From assembly GCA_003427395.1 (NCBI GenBank), contig BFEA01000232.1, positions 14,393 to 67,988 of the forward strand: a stretch of 53,596 nt of DNA. Direction: 5' to 3'. The stretch comes from Chara braunii. Its lineage: Eukaryota; Streptophyta; Charophyceae; Charales; Characeae. The stretch's first letter is position 1; the number at the start of each line of letters is the position of its first letter. Made by a program: the position numbers and the translations under genes. Below, piece by piece: positions 1-10,575 of this stretch. The notes beneath the pieces were generated by a model, which worked only from the letters and a program-made list of their open reading frames with translations, was not told where the DNA came from and did not search any database.

Positions 1-48
<48 letters not shown>

Positions 49-63
49 TATCATCATCATTAT
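1..63. repeat. (CAT)n microsatellite
   Basis: Near-perfect CAT trinucleotide run starting at the first base, with two TAT interruptions near its end. The window edge cuts it, so its true length is unknown. Confidence 0.97.
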
Positions 64-169
64 CGATCTACCTGTACCCTACCTACCACGCTACCACCCA
101 TTCAATCGTAGATAGGATCGCTCCGCCCTTGATTTACATCAAAACTCATTTATTCCTTTATTTATTTTA

Positions 170-268
170 TTATTATTATTATCAGGATTACCTGACCGAA
201 CGTTCGGGGGGCCCCGGGCTGCCCCTGAACGTTCGGGCGTTCGGGGTCCCGTTCGGGGGCCGAACACC
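170..268. repeat. GC-rich GTTCGGG island next to (ATT)n
   Basis: A short (ATT)n run leads through AGGATTACC into a GC-rich block built from GAACGTTCGGG and GCGTTCGGGG, in otherwise AT-rich DNA. The same organisation appears in opposite orientation at 843-1009. The two islands probably belong to one small repeat family of unknown class. Confidence 0.6.
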
Positions 269-299
269 TCCAGGTTTAGCTGCCGCCAAAAATATTTTT

Positions 300-652
300 G
301 GGGCCTAAAAATAAGTTTGCATTTTTTATTGTGAGCTCTATGATGTAACCTACACGCCTATAAATTTTGAGCCCATTCTGCTAAGCCAAACAAAACAATA
401 AAAATCGTCAAATATGGGGGTGTCAAAACGTGCTCGCCCACTCACTGTTTTNTTTTTTTTTCACTTTTCACTTTTTATTTTCACTTTATTTCGGGGCCTA
501 AAAAAAATTATTATTTTTTGAAACATTTTTAATGCGTTATTGATTATGTAAACTACATAGCTGTAAATTTTCAGGGCATTTGTCAATGCCAAAAACTAAT
601 TAAATATCGGCAAAGATGGCGGTGTCGAAAAGGTGCTGGCACACTCACTCAT
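300..652. repeat. Two-copy tandem repeat, period about 190 bp
   Basis: Copy 1 is about 300-447 and copy 2 about 493-652. Both begin GGGGCCTAAAAA. Both continue through a variant of GATGTAAACTACA..GCTGTAAATTTT and end in a GGTGTCRAAA..GTGCT..CACTCACT block. The copies are strongly diverged and the T-rich spacer between them holds a single N at 452. Confidence 0.7.
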
Positions 653-811
653 TCTAATTCTCTTTTTATTTTTTCTTATTTTTATCATAGTGTTTATTTT
701 CTGTATTTGATTTTTAGTTCACATTTGGTAAAGAATTTGGAAGTAGTGCCCATGAAAATGTTGTTAAGTTTATTGTTCTCCATAACATATGTTTTTGTCG
801 AAAGTGTTTGA

Positions 812-815
<4 letters not shown>

Positions 816-843
<28 letters not shown>

Positions 844-933
844 GGGTCCGCGTTCGGCCCGAACGGCCGAACGCCTTCCGAAGGGGTCCTGTACGTTCGG
901 GCGTTCGGCCCATCCCGGACGCCGGTAACCCTA

Positions 934-1008
<75 letters not shown>

Positions 1009-1009
1009 T
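816..1009. repeat. poly(T), GC-rich GTTCGGGCG island and (ATT)n
   Basis: A 28-base T run (816-843) is followed by a GC-rich island with GAACGGCCGAACG and ACGTTCGGGCGTTCGG, then GGTAACCCTAATT and a (ATT)n run of about 25 units (934-1009). Long open frames here, reading as poly-Phe, poly-Ile or poly-Tyr, are produced by the microsatellites and are not genes. Confidence 0.9.
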
Positions 1010-2302
1010 TTCTAAATTTTATTTTAAAATTTTTGAAAATTCAAAAATACTTAATCACCTATCTATCTGGACATTTCTTTCTCAACAATATTTTCTTTTT
1101 TAAAAATTTCCAAAATACATAAGAGTAAGCATTGTTTCTCGGCATTTCATCTTCGAAATTCGAAAATCATTTAAATGAATTCTTTTTTGAAATTCTTGTA
1201 ATTCAAAAATATTTTAGAATTAATTAGGAAGTTTTTTATGCCCAGCCGGGCACCCGGGCGTGATACCAGGGAAGGTCTGATGCCCGAGAAACCCGGGCGT
1301 GCAAAAAAAAGAAAAAATCTCCCTTTCTGCGCTTTCTCAGAGGACCCCAAATCCGGGCTCATTTCGTTTTTTCAGAGTTGGCTGTCAAGGGGGGGCAAGG
1401 CAAGTATATATTATTTTTAAAGGGGCTAAGAGGGGTTAAAGGGGGTTCCTTTCGAGTGATTTTGTTATTTTTTTTTAATCTCCTTTTCGGTGAGGAATTC
1501 GGTTGTAAACCTCAGCCAAAAGTTGTTTGTATTGAAATTCTGCACAACATATTTTGTTTCTGGAATTTTTTAACTTTCCTTTTTTTTTTTTTTTTTTTTT
1601 ACGCTTGGGCTGCACGAAACCCTGTCCGGGGCCGGGCACCCGAGCGGGTATCCGACACAAGTTGGGTGCCAAGGCGCCCGGAAAAACAACCTAGAGAATT
1701 AATTATTTTTGTTTAAATTAATTAATTATTTTTCAAAAATTTTAAAAATATGCTAGAATTAATTAAATTATTTTTTTATATTTTTTTTAGAGATTCTTAA
1801 ATAATTCTAATTAATTATTTTTCTCAGTATTTTAATTCACATATTCCTTTTTGCAATTTTTGTTGAAATTCAAAAAAATATTTTTCGCAATTCTTTTTCG
1901 AAATTCTTTTTTCAGAAGTATGTCATTTTTTTTTTCTTCTCTGAACTCCTTGATTTGTTTCGACTAAACTCGATTAATTCAAGACTGAATTAATCTCTTT
2001 TACTCAGAATTAATCACCTCTTTTCGAAATTATACAATTTTACCCGAACACAAATTCAAACAAATTTCCTCAGAATTTATTTTTCTCGGAATTAATTATT
2101 CTTTTTTTTTTCCTTCATTTGGAAATTCCTGAAAATTTAGCTTCGTATTTTCTTGAAAAATACACTCTCGAATAGTTTTGAATAAATTCATATTAATTTA
2201 TTCAAAATTAATTCTTGCTCTGCGATTCTCTGCTACCTTCATTGCTAAATTACTTAACGACGCTCTATTCTTGTAAATAGGAATTGTCCCCGCCATCTCC
2301 AC
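1010..2302. other. AT-rich spacer with GC islands, no gene seen
   Basis: Mostly A/T with many copies of GAATTAATTA followed by TTTTTC (for example near 1217, 1694, 1755, 2090). Two GC-rich islands, about 1238-1305 and 1605-1690, contain CCGGGCACCCG-type motifs. A 5' LTR and primer-binding site for the downstream retroelement would be expected here. I could not find a copy of the 3' LTR start (TGTTACGGACTCGG), so the 5' LTR is missing, replaced or too diverged to see. Confidence 0.6.
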
Positions 2303-3916
2303 ATGCCACCACGCCAAACCAAGACTTCCCAACGCGTCATCGCCGCCGCCGCTGCTGCTGCCGCTGCCGCTGCCGCTATCACATCCGCTGCTACCACCTC
2401 CACTCCCGCTTCGGCCACGTCATCCACCCCCTCTTCCCCCACCATGGCCCAATCTTTCATCAACATGTCTGATTTTCGTTCCGACTCCGTCAAGGCGATC
2501 AGCAAACTTCGACCACCACCACCCTGGAATTCGCAACTATCCTCCAAACATTGACCGCCCTCAAATCCTCCCTCGCCAACATCAACACCACCATGGCGGC
2601 CATCTTCGATCGTGTCACCACGCTCGAGGAAAACTCCCCCGTGATCATGGTTGTCACCACGACCACACCCCCTCCTCCACACCCCAACCCACTCCCTCCT
2701 CCGGACAAGCCTCCGCTTCAACCTCCACACCAACACCGTCCACATGTACACCCCAACCCTCATCCACCACTACCTCCACCATGGTCGCTCCACCTCCCCC
2801 CTCGCCCAATACGACAACCCCTGTCGTCACACAGTCATCAACCGCCCCCCCCAATCAAAACCGCTTTTATCCACCTCCACTATTACCTCAACCATCCCCA
2901 ACTATACGCAGATCATTCCACAAGCTGTGTATCCCACTCCCCCACTACTTCCCACAAATGCTGTCATCCCCATCAACACCGCCAATGATTTCATCCTGTT
3001 CGACTCTCCCTCTCCCACCCTTGATTTCAATACCCTTGCCACCATTAACCCCTGAGAAGGCAAAATCCCCCCATCATTCCGCGTCAACAAAATCCCCACC
3101 TTCTCGGGCCAACCCCATGAGGATGTCCTCCTCTTTCTCACCAAACTCCAACAAGCCTTCTCTCTCCACGGCATCCCCATGATACACTGGCTCCCCATCG
3201 TTGGCAGCCGACTTCTACACAACGTTGCTCGCAGGTGATACACCGAAATGTCTAATCGCCATCACACCGGTCTCCGGCCTCACACCTTCCTTGAGTGGGC
3301 CACCCTCATCACCTCCACCTTCCACACACAGAAAACGGTCGACGACTATATCGACCAATTTTGTCGGCTCCAACAAAACGGACCAACTGACCGTTTTGCG
3401 CATTACGTCCGCTCGCTTCGTCAACATATCCCCTTTGACGCCGTCAGCGATTTCGCTTTCATCTCCCACGTTAAGCTCGGTGGCCGAAAAGACCTAGCGG
3501 TCGCCCTTGTCCACGAGCCCCCCATGACCCTCGCCGACCTCCTCACTTATACCCTCCAACTCGACCACATCCTCTCCCCCTATAAGACCACACTTACATC
3601 GGCCCCTCCCCGCCCTTGCTTTTTCCATAACATCGTCTCCGAGGACACCACCTCCACCACCTCCTCGGACGAGTTCACCTCCCCCGACCTTGACACCCTC
3701 TCTGATCCACTAGACACCACATCACTCTCCCCCAACGAGCTCTCTGTCATTCACCTCATGCGAATGGAAAAGAGAGATCGCTCCAAATGCCATTCCCCGA
3801 CCACCCCCCCGGGTCTCCTCAAGAAACTCACACCCGAGGAAAGAGCCTACCTTCAAGCAAAGGGTTGATGTTTCCATTGTCGCCAGTTAGGACACCAATA
3901 AACTAACTGCCCCAAT
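2303..3916 (+). pseudogene. gag: gag polyprotein, broken
   Basis: The ATG at 2303 starts MPPRQTKTSQRV followed by a poly-Ala tract from a GCC/GCT repeat and a Ser/Thr/Pro-rich stretch. The structural core is recognisable around 3056-3240 (IPTFSGQPHEDVLLFLTKLQ) and 3248-3868 (FLEWATLITSTF, then DDYIDQFCRLQQ). A CCHC knuckle, C-X2-C-X4-H-X4-C, lies at 3869-3910 (CFHCRQLGHQ, stop, TNC). In-frame stops at 3053-3055, 3236-3238, 3866-3868 and 3899-3901, plus frame changes in the Pro-rich region, break it. Gag would form the cytoplasmic virus-like particle and the knuckle would bind RNA. Recognition is firm from the core, the knuckle and the pol domains downstream. Confidence 0.88.
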
Positions 3917-4380
3917 GCTGGACATGGTCACCCGCCAATCCTCAGCCCCTCGACCCGCAACCTCCGCTTCACCCCCCTCCACAGGCGCGGGTCCCTCCTC
4001 GTCCTGAACACAGTCCCCAGGACCTCGTCCCGGTATCGACAACTCGTCTGCCGGCCAACCCGCAGATGACATCCCTCGTCCCACCAACGGCCCATTTGGC
4101 ATCGACAATCCGTGTGCCTCCCCCCTCCCAGGTGATACCCTCTCCATCGGATGACCCCGAGGCGTCACAACCTTCAGCACTTGAGACGCCCCCCACTGCT
4201 TTGCGCTCCTCCACCCTCCTTCCAAATCCATCCTCTGTCACCTTCTCCGATGTTGTTGAGGAACAAGCTTGACTCGATCGGCTTGTCCGATTAGGCAACG
4301 AACAACGTCGCCTCAACTCCATTATCTCCACCACCAACTCATCACGTTTTCACCTCAAATTCATCGCCGCCACCCTTGGT

Positions 4381-4584
4381 GTGTCTACCACTAAGTTCTG
4401 GGCCCTTCTCGACATAGGAGTCACCGGTAACTTCATCACCGACGTGTGTGTGCGGAAAGCCGGTCTTACCTCTACCGGTTATGACTCCCCGATTACGATC
4501 CATCTAGGGGCCAAAGACACCATTGTCATAATGAACCGCACGGTTCCCGAGACCACCATGACAGTAGAAACCCTCTTCAGTTAG
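4381..4584 (+). pseudogene. Retroviral-type aspartic protease, mutated active site
   Basis: The segment reads FWALLDIGVTGNFITDVCV followed by KAGL, the usual shape of a Ty3/gypsy protease core. The active-site triplet, normally D-T/S-G, is D-I-G, and the next residue is Val where Ala is usual. Each change is explained by one C-to-T transition. The frame ends at a TAG (4582-4584) where related proteins usually have Trp. Between the gag knuckle and this domain (about 3917-4380) is a Pro/Ser-rich linker with a TGA at 4270-4272. The protease would have cut Gag-Pol; this copy should be inactive. Confidence 0.85.
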
Positions 4585-4599
4585 GTCTCATTTGATGCC

Positions 4600-5682
4600 A
4601 TGCATTTGATATGCGACATCGTCTTAGGAACACCATGGCTGGACCATTACATACCATACGCATTCCACCCCAACTTCCTCCGCCTCACCAACCCCCCCGA
4701 CACAACCATCGACATTCCCTATCTCCCATATCCGACCATCCAAGGCTCCGTCTCCCCGCGTCCATTCCTCCACATGGCCCTCATGAACCCCGACTCCGCC
4801 TACTATTGCCTTGTCCTTAACCTCGAAAGTCCTGAGGATCTACTCCCAATGGACAAACCCCATCAAGCCTCCCCCTCTTACCCCGCCCTCACCTCTATCC
4901 TCGACGAGTTCAAAGACGTCTTCCCTGAGTCCCTGCCTGTCGGATTACCTCCGGATCGTGGCGTGTCCCATACCATTGATTTGGAACCCGAACATTTTCC
5001 ACCTTCTCGCCCTCCATACCAATTCTCAGTCCCCAAAGCCGAAGAAATGAAGCGGCAACTCGATGAGCTCCTTGAAAAAGGGTTCATTAAGCCGAGTCCA
5101 TCTCCCTTCGGTACTAGCTGCCTTTTTGTAAAGAAAGGTGGATTTTCGGAAAGCCGCATGTGCACAAGCTACCACGCCTTGAACCGGATCACGATCAAGA
5201 ACAAGTACCCCTTACCTCGGATCTCCAAGATCCTTGATCGACTTCGTGGAGCCAAATATTTCACCAAGATTGACCTTCGCAGTGGCTTCCACTAGATCCG
5301 TATTCATGAGGAGGACACCCATAAGACCGCATTCTGCTCTCGGTTCGGGCACTATGAGTTCATAGTAATGCCTTTCGGACTCACCAATGCCCCCGCCACA
5401 TTCCAGTCCACCATGAATCACATCTTCCGTGACCTCCTTGAAAACCATGAATCACATCTTCCGTGATCTCCTTGAAGTCTATGTCGTCGTGTACCTTGAT
5501 AACATCCTCATCTTTAGCCCCACCTTCGAGTCCCACCTCCAGCATATTCGCCAAGTCCTCTCGATCCTCCGAGAGCAGAAATTATACGCCAAGCTCAGCA
5601 AATGTACGTTTGTCCCTTCGAGCGTCGAATACTCGGCCACATTATCTCCATTGAAGGCATTCGTATGGACCCCTTGAAGTTC
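4600..5682 (+). pseudogene. Reverse transcriptase domain, broken and catalytically mutated
   Basis: After a linker containing DIVLGTPWLDHY, the RT fingers and palm start near 4912. Conserved blocks include LLEKGFIKPSPSPFG, RMCTSYHALNRITIKNKYPL and KYFTKIDLRSGFH, which holds the first catalytic Asp. A TAG at 5293-5295 interrupts the usual [24 protein letters not shown] is present. The catalytic YLDD box reads YLDN at 5492-5503, so one of the paired Asp residues is lost through G-to-A. A 34-bp tandem duplication at 5410-5476 shifts the frame just before it, and another frame change occurs near 5630 within the sequence normally reading YLGH. Family identity is certain; activity is excluded. Confidence 0.95.
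5410..5476 (+). repeat. 34-bp tandem duplication inside RT
   Basis: The unit starting ACCATGAATCACATCTTCCG is present twice (from 5410 and from 5444), differing at one base. Since 34 is not divisible by three, it causes a frameshift and repeats the peptide NHIFRDLLE. Confidence 0.95.
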
Positions 5683-6373
5683 ACAACCCTCGTCATTACC
5701 ACCCGCCCATGACCCTCCTCCAACTTCGTTCCTTCCTCGGCCTTGCCAACTATGACCACCCGTTCATTCGCAACTTTTCCGAGATCTCTTGCCCCCTCCA
5801 CGAACTCACACGCAAGGACGAGCTGTTCAATTAGAACGATCGCCGCCAATACACTTTCGACTTACTCAAGCAAACCATCACCACGGCCCCTGTCCTCAAG
5901 ATCGCCGACCCCACTCGCCATTTCTATGTCACCACTGGCGCCTCCAACTTCGCCATTGGAGCCGTACTGTCCCAACATTTGCCCTGCAACACCGTCGAGA
6001 CCCCCTCCATCAAGGACTGGTCCACTCACCCCGAGGCTCCACCCGGCTAATGCCCCATCGCCTTCTCAAGCAAGAAGCTCCTTCCCGCGGAGATGAATGA
6101 CCCCTCCAACGAGAAGGAACTCCTCGCCATGATTCACGCCCTCATAGTCTGGCGCCCGTATCTCGACTAGCAATACTTCACCATCCGCACTGACAACGCC
6201 ATCGTCTCCTTCATCCTCTCCAAGAAAGATATCACTCCACGCCAAGCCTACTGGCTAGACTTCCTTGCCCAGTTCATATTCACCATTTGCCATACCCACG
6301 ACAAAAGCAACTGCGTTGCGGATGCCCTCTCTCGACAACCTGACCACAAGCCCCCGAGAAAGTCTACGCCGCC
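5683..6373 (+). pseudogene. RNase H domain of the retrotransposon, broken
   Basis: The connection region reads LRSFLGLANYDHPFIRNFSE, then LKQTITTAPVLKIADPTRHF. The RNase H start reads VTTGASNFAIGAVLSQ, where the usual first catalytic Asp of TDASN is Gly (GGC at 5937-5939). The second acidic residue (NEKELLAMIHAL) and third (IRTDNA) are kept. NCVADALSRQPDH marks the domain end. Stops at 5832-5834, 6048-6050 and 6168-6170 break it. RNase H would remove the RNA template during cDNA synthesis. Confidence 0.9.
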
Positions 6374-7786
6374 ATGACTCGTATCCAACTCCTCCTATCC
6401 CTCCATCACCGATACACCCAAGGCTACTGTTGTTGCCCAGACTTCGTCACCATCGACAACAAGCTCCACGATCTTGACCCAGTCCCCGACTACTCCGTTC
6501 ACGACAACCTTCTCTACATCGATACCAAAGGCACTCGCCGACTTTGCATCCCCGACACACGTGGTCTTCGTACTCAGCTCTTGGCCGAGCACCACGACGC
6601 CAAGACCGCAGGACACCTCGGTTTCCAGAAAACCTTCGACACCATCTCCCACTACTTCTACTAGTCTTCCCTGCTCGCCGACGTCAAAGCATACATTCGC
6701 TTATGCCCCACGTGTCAAGTTGTCAACCTCTCGAACCGGGCCAAACCCGGCAAGCTCCAATCATTGCCCATCCCAACTCACTATTGGCAGTCCATCTCCA
6801 TGAACTTCGTGTGCGGCCTCCCTAAGACTGACCGCGGGCATGATTGCATCTACGTCATTGTCTGCCGCTTGACCAAACTTGCCCACTTCATTCCCTGCAC
6901 GACTTCGCGCAGTGCCAAAGACGTCGCCACCCTCTTCTTCGATCATGTCGCATGGCATCACAACCTCCCCGAGAACATCATCAGTGATCGTGATCCCCGC
7001 TTCCTCTCACAATTCTGGAAACACCTCTTCAAAGCATATGGAACCACGCTCAAGTATAGCATTGCATTCCATCCCCAGACCGATGGACAAACCGAGAAGA
7101 TGAACGATACTCTCCAAAGAATCCTGCAGAAGTATTGTCCTTCACACCAACACGACTGGGACCAGTTGCTCACTGACGCTGAGATCGCCTATAACAATGT
7201 CGTTTGCCCTTCCACTGGCATGTCCCCGTTCTACCTCGACCTTGGCTACCATCCTCGCTTGCCCTCCGACTTCCTGCTTCCCTCGCAGCTCAACCCCTCC
7301 ACACCCTGCTCTTCCCTCGATGAATGGGTAGCAACAATGAATCGACTCCTCAGAGAAGCAACCGAAGCCCTTGAAATAACACAAGAACAACAATCAAACA
7401 AGATTAACAAGCACAGACGAGGCTTGCAATTCAAAGTAGGGGACAAAGTTTGGCTCTCCGCCAAACACTTTACACCCGAACATGGATTGTCAAAGAACCT
7501 CTCGAACAAATGGCTCGGACCCTTCCCTATCATTGAAAAAACCTCTGACGTCAACTACAAACTCCAACTCCCCCCTGACATGAATCGTGTTCACCCTGTC
7601 CTCCACATAAAATACCTGAAAGAGTATCATGAATCCCCACCTCAATTCGCTGACCGATCTTACCCCCGACCTCCACCAATCATGCTTCCCACAGGCCCGG
7701 AATTCGTAGTAGAATCCATCATAGGACAACGAACTACACAGGTATCAGACCATCCGGAACCTATCAAAGAATACAAAGTCAAATAG
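6374..7786 (+). pseudogene. Integrase, HHCC and DDE core, first Asp lost
   Basis: An HHCC zinc-binding region is visible: AEHHDAKTAGHLGFQ, then CPTCQ. A TAG (6662-6664) lies between them at a position that is usually Trp. A single open frame of 340 aa (6764-7786) holds the catalytic core. It has WQSISMNFVCGLP, where the first catalytic Asp is Asn (codon 6803-6805), IISDRDPRFLSQFW with the second Asp, and FHPQTDGQTEKMNDTLQ with the Glu. The GPF/GPY-like C-terminal module follows (KWLGPFPIIEK, then VHPVLHIKYLKEY). It would insert the cDNA into chromatin, but loss of the first Asp predicts no activity. This is the best preserved part of the element. Confidence 0.95.
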
Positions 7787-7888
7787 ACCGGATACCCCGA
7801 TGAAGAATCTACATGTGAACCTCTCTCTAATCTTAAGAACGCTATGAAACTTGTTTGCACATATGATCGCGCTCACCCTATATCCTAG
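7690..7888 (+). pseudogene. C-terminal chromodomain of the integrase
   Basis: Reads EFVVESIIGQRT, then IKEYKVK, TAG, TGYPDEESTCEPLSNL. The core resembles the chromodomain pattern YKVKWxGY..ExxTWEP. The first aromatic Trp is a TAG (7784-7786) and the second is Cys. This marks the element as a chromovirus. Such domains direct integration to marked heterochromatin in known chromoviruses. Confidence 0.88.
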
Positions 7889-8574
7889 ATACATCCCCAA
7901 CCTTAAACCCCTGCATAAACCTCGCCTTGACCCCGCCAAAACCCCGCATTCCTGCCGTACACACACCCCTGTCCCCGGCAAAGCCCTTGTCGCTTTGACC
8001 TCCCTCTGTTTGATCCACTCTTGCCTCTAGCTCGCCCCCTTCTCCCATCTGTCCTTCGCCACATCTTTGTCCCTCTTGTCCAAGTTTCCTATGTGGCCCC
8101 TGCACGTTGTCGGCGATAATGGATCTAAGGGCAAGCGCACGCAGACGATGGCATGTTGCAACTAGGTACGAGGAGATAAAACAATTCGTTGGCCACCATG
8201 TTGTTCCCTTTGGCCCGCACCTTGGACTCGCAAACTTTTGGAGCATCACCTCTAGCAGGGAAATCAAGATCAGTCTGCGACCTGCTATCCGGATCAGACC
8301 TCAGCACCAGATCCGAGTATCGGACGCATCCTGCTACCGGGACATTCAAGCTCAAGCTCTTGTCGCCCACATCACAGACCTGCTGAAGACCACTTTCTCA
8401 CTGACACTTCTGCGACACCTTTCAAGACCTGTTCTCAAGACATCTACATGGACGACTACACAAAATTTTCAACCTGTACCACTAAATCCCCGACCCTCAG
8501 CAACCCCGCCCCGTACATCGCAAGCCAAATTTTCTTTTTCTTGAGGACCACATAACTTGTTTTGCCCTGAACCT
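7889..8574 (+). other. 3' non-coding region of the retrotransposon
   Basis: Sequence between the chromodomain stop and the minisatellite. It is C-rich on the + strand, like the coding region, but I recognise no domain. Short open frames here have no conserved motif. It is probably the 3' untranslated part of the element. Confidence 0.55.
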
Positions 8575-8578
8575 CCTA

Positions 8579-8850
8579 CCGTAGTTCATCGGTAAAATTA
8601 CCTTGTTTCCCCGTTGTTTCCAACCCCTTAGTTCATCAGTAGGATTACCCTTTTCCCTGTGCTTCCCAACCCCCTTAGCACATCAGTAGAACGACCCTGA
8701 TTCTTGCAAAACCCCTTAGCTCGTTGGTAGGATTACCCTGTTCCCCGTGCTTCCCAGCCCCCTTAGCAAATCAGTAGAAATACTCTGCGAAACCCCTTAG
8801 CTCGTTGATAGGATAACACTGTTCCCTCTTACTTCCCGACCCAGGCCACC
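8579..8850 (+). repeat. Minisatellite CCCCTTAG..CATCAGTAGGATTACC
   Basis: Four to five diverged units of about 60 bp. Each has CCCCTTAG(C/T)TC(G/A)T, then (A/T)(C/G)AGTAGGATTACCCTG and TTCCCCGTGCTTCCC. It lies just upstream of the polypurine tract, a place where variable minisatellites are known in some plant LTR elements. Confidence 0.85.
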
Positions 8851-8961
8851 CATATTATACCCCTCTTCTTTTTGACATGTTGACCAGTGATCGGCAACGT
8901 CACGTCCTTCCCAGACTTTGGCATTGTTTCATGGCTTTTGGCAGCCGGGACGTCGCCTTCT

Positions 8962-8976
8962 AGAGGGAGGAGATAG
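8962..8976 (+). promoter_or_regulatory. Polypurine tract (plus-strand primer)
   Basis: AGAGGGAGGAGATAG lies immediately before TGTTACGG, the expected arrangement of polypurine tract and 3' LTR start in Ty3/gypsy elements. Confidence 0.8.
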
Positions 8977-9486
8977 TGTTACGGACTCGGCCAGGGCTCA
9001 ATCCCTGGTCCGCGGGGTACCACCCGCCAGCCTGCTATTTTATTTTATTTTCCTTGATTTTCTGCTCTTCGGTTTCTGACTGTTGGCGCCCGTTTTCAAA
9101 TCCCTCCTTTGGCACTTTCGGATTTCGACAGTTGGCGCCATCTGGCATTCTGGCGCCTAGACTCAAACCTGCGACCCTCAGTTCAGTCCTGAGGCAGACC
9201 GCACCTCGTCCCTTCGGACTGAGCCCAAGTTCGACACTTAAGACCGGACTCGAGCCCCATTGGGGCATTCAGTTTTCGGCCTCAGTGTTTGTGCTTCAGC
9301 GTGACTTGCTTCGACATTGTGTTCGGAAATCGAGGACTGCGACTTTGCGACTTCGCCACTTCGTGTATCCGTTCGTCGAGTCTTGTCGAGTCTGCGTCGA
9401 GTTCACTGAGTGTGTGTGTGTGCTCTCACCCTCTCCTCTCTCTCCCTCAGCCTCACTACTCTTCCTCATCACAATTATGGTTCTCG
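8977..9486 (+). mobile_element. Start of the chromovirus 3' LTR
   Basis: Begins TGTTACGGACTCGGCCAGGG directly after the polypurine tract. The end is not defined because no second copy was found in the window. I place it provisionally before the GGAACTTGCCATTA minisatellite that begins near 9487. The interior has paired GTTGGCGCC motifs near 9083 and 9130. Confidence 0.6.
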
Positions 9487-9611
9487 CCGATGTCGAAACT
9501 TGCAATTACGGTGCCCACCCAGGTTGGAGCTAGCCATTACGTAGCGCGCCCTTGCCGGAACTTGTCATTATCGTGCGCGCCCATGTCAGAATTTGCCATT
9601 ATCGTGCACGT
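9487..9611. repeat. Minisatellite B, left part (CGGAACTTGCCATTA..)
   Basis: About three diverged units with the consensus GGAACTTGCCATTACAGTG followed by CGCGCCCAGGTC. The array stops where the LTR element begins at 9612 and resumes at 17599. The LTR element therefore inserted into a pre-existing array. Confidence 0.85.
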
Positions 9612-10555
9612 TGTTAGACCAAATACCCTTACAACCCTTACAAGGGTATTTGGTCATGCTTTTGCAATCGACACAGCGACTACATTGGCTACCATGATGT
9701 GGCCGGTCTAAAATGAAAAGGGTGTGCGCGCTTTAGCGTGACACTTGAAACAATTTCCTCCGCATTGGTGTCGGGGCAAATCGGTGGGAAGATTTCGAGA
9801 GTATGCGCTCACGTTGTTATGACGCGCGGTGTGATGGTTAGGATCGGTAGTAATACCCTATGACCGAAAAGGTCAAGGGGTTGATTGAGTTAGTGTTGTG
9901 ACGGGTAGATCTACGACACACACTGAGACTTGGGCTGGTACCTATCTACCTACCGGTGCGGGGCGTCGAAAAATTCTATTTTTTTTCTTCTTTTACTCGG
10001 CCTTCAGTACCCGGCACATCTACCTCTACTTGGTGTGGTACCGACCTACCTGCTACTTGAGTGTTTGTCACTGCTCCTAAGTGTCGCGGGCCTCTTCCCA
10101 CGCCACTTGAGTGTTTTCCCCGTTACGACCCTCAATGTCATGGCCGCAGATAAGTACCGGCCCTTCGGTCCTTCCGATCAACCAAGTGTCTGTGTGGGTT
10201 GCACACACACTTAAGTCAACAAACACTCAGACATGGCACGCAGGCGACAAGCGTGCACACACACAGACTTACAATTGGGCTCGGTCCACTAGGCGGGTCG
10301 AGCCTCATTCATCTACTTATACCTGGATTGCTCTTGTCTTACTCGAAGCAGGAGCTAGCCCAGTAGGTTTTGGTATGGATTGACAAGCGGTGGACGCGAC
10401 GATCTAGTCCACCAACCTGTGGGGTAACTCCTTTTTGACAAGGAGCTCGGCTATAGCCTACAAGGGTCTTGTTTCGACCCTGCGGATGGTTGGCGGGGGC
10501 TTGAACCGACGAACTCAGTGTTAGGGTTAGTTATAGTAGTTGGCAGCGCCCGACA
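9612..10555 (+). repeat. 5' LTR of the LARD-like element
   Basis: Starts TGTTAGACC and ends CGCCCGACA. It shares long blocks with 16670-17598, including AAGGGTGTGCGCGCTTTAGC and GGAGCTAGCCCAGTAGGT. A perfect 13-bp inverted repeat (ACCAAATACCCTT 9618-9630, AAGGGTATTTGGT 9642-9654) sits at its left end. A second hairpin, CTCCTTTTTGACAAGGAG, lies near 10427. Confidence 0.93.
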
Positions 10556-10557
10556 GG

Positions 10558-10575
10558 TGGCGCCGTTAACAGGGA
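10558..10575 (+). promoter_or_regulatory. Primer-binding site, tRNA-Asp type
   Basis: TGGCGCCGTTAACAGGGA begins two bases after the 5' LTR. It matches 15 of 18 positions of the complement of the plant tRNA-Asp 3' end, as used by Athila-like elements. A tRNA-Lys type match is the alternative. The position supports the LTR boundary. Confidence 0.8.

Larger units (their letters stand above)
2303..9486 (+). mobile_element. Decayed Ty3/gypsy chromovirus-type LTR retrotransposon
   Basis: In order on the + strand it carries gag with a CCHC knuckle, aspartic protease, reverse transcriptase, RNase H, integrase with HHCC and DDE region, and a C-terminal chromodomain. That order and the chromodomain place it with Ty3/gypsy chromoviruses. 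A polypurine tract and the beginning of a 3' LTR follow. About a dozen in-frame stops, several frameshifts and changed catalytic residues in protease, RT, RNase H and integrase show it is not functional. The coding strand is C-rich, unlike the flanking AT-rich DNA. The 5' LTR was not found, and the 3' LTR end is uncertain. Confidence 0.95.

Noticed and set aside
789-1122. ORFs with poly-Phe, poly-Tyr and poly-Ile
   Set aside because: Translations of poly(T) and (ATT)n runs.
2254-2763. Minus-strand 169-aa ORF with poly-Ala and other ORFs over the gag N-terminus
   Set aside because: Mirror images of a (GCC)n/(GCT)n repeat in gag; no independent motif.
8107-8544. 145-aa plus-strand ORF after the chromodomain
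   Set aside because: No recognisable motif; lies between the integrase stop and the polypurine tract and overlaps open minus-strand frames, so it is probably chance in C-rich DNA.
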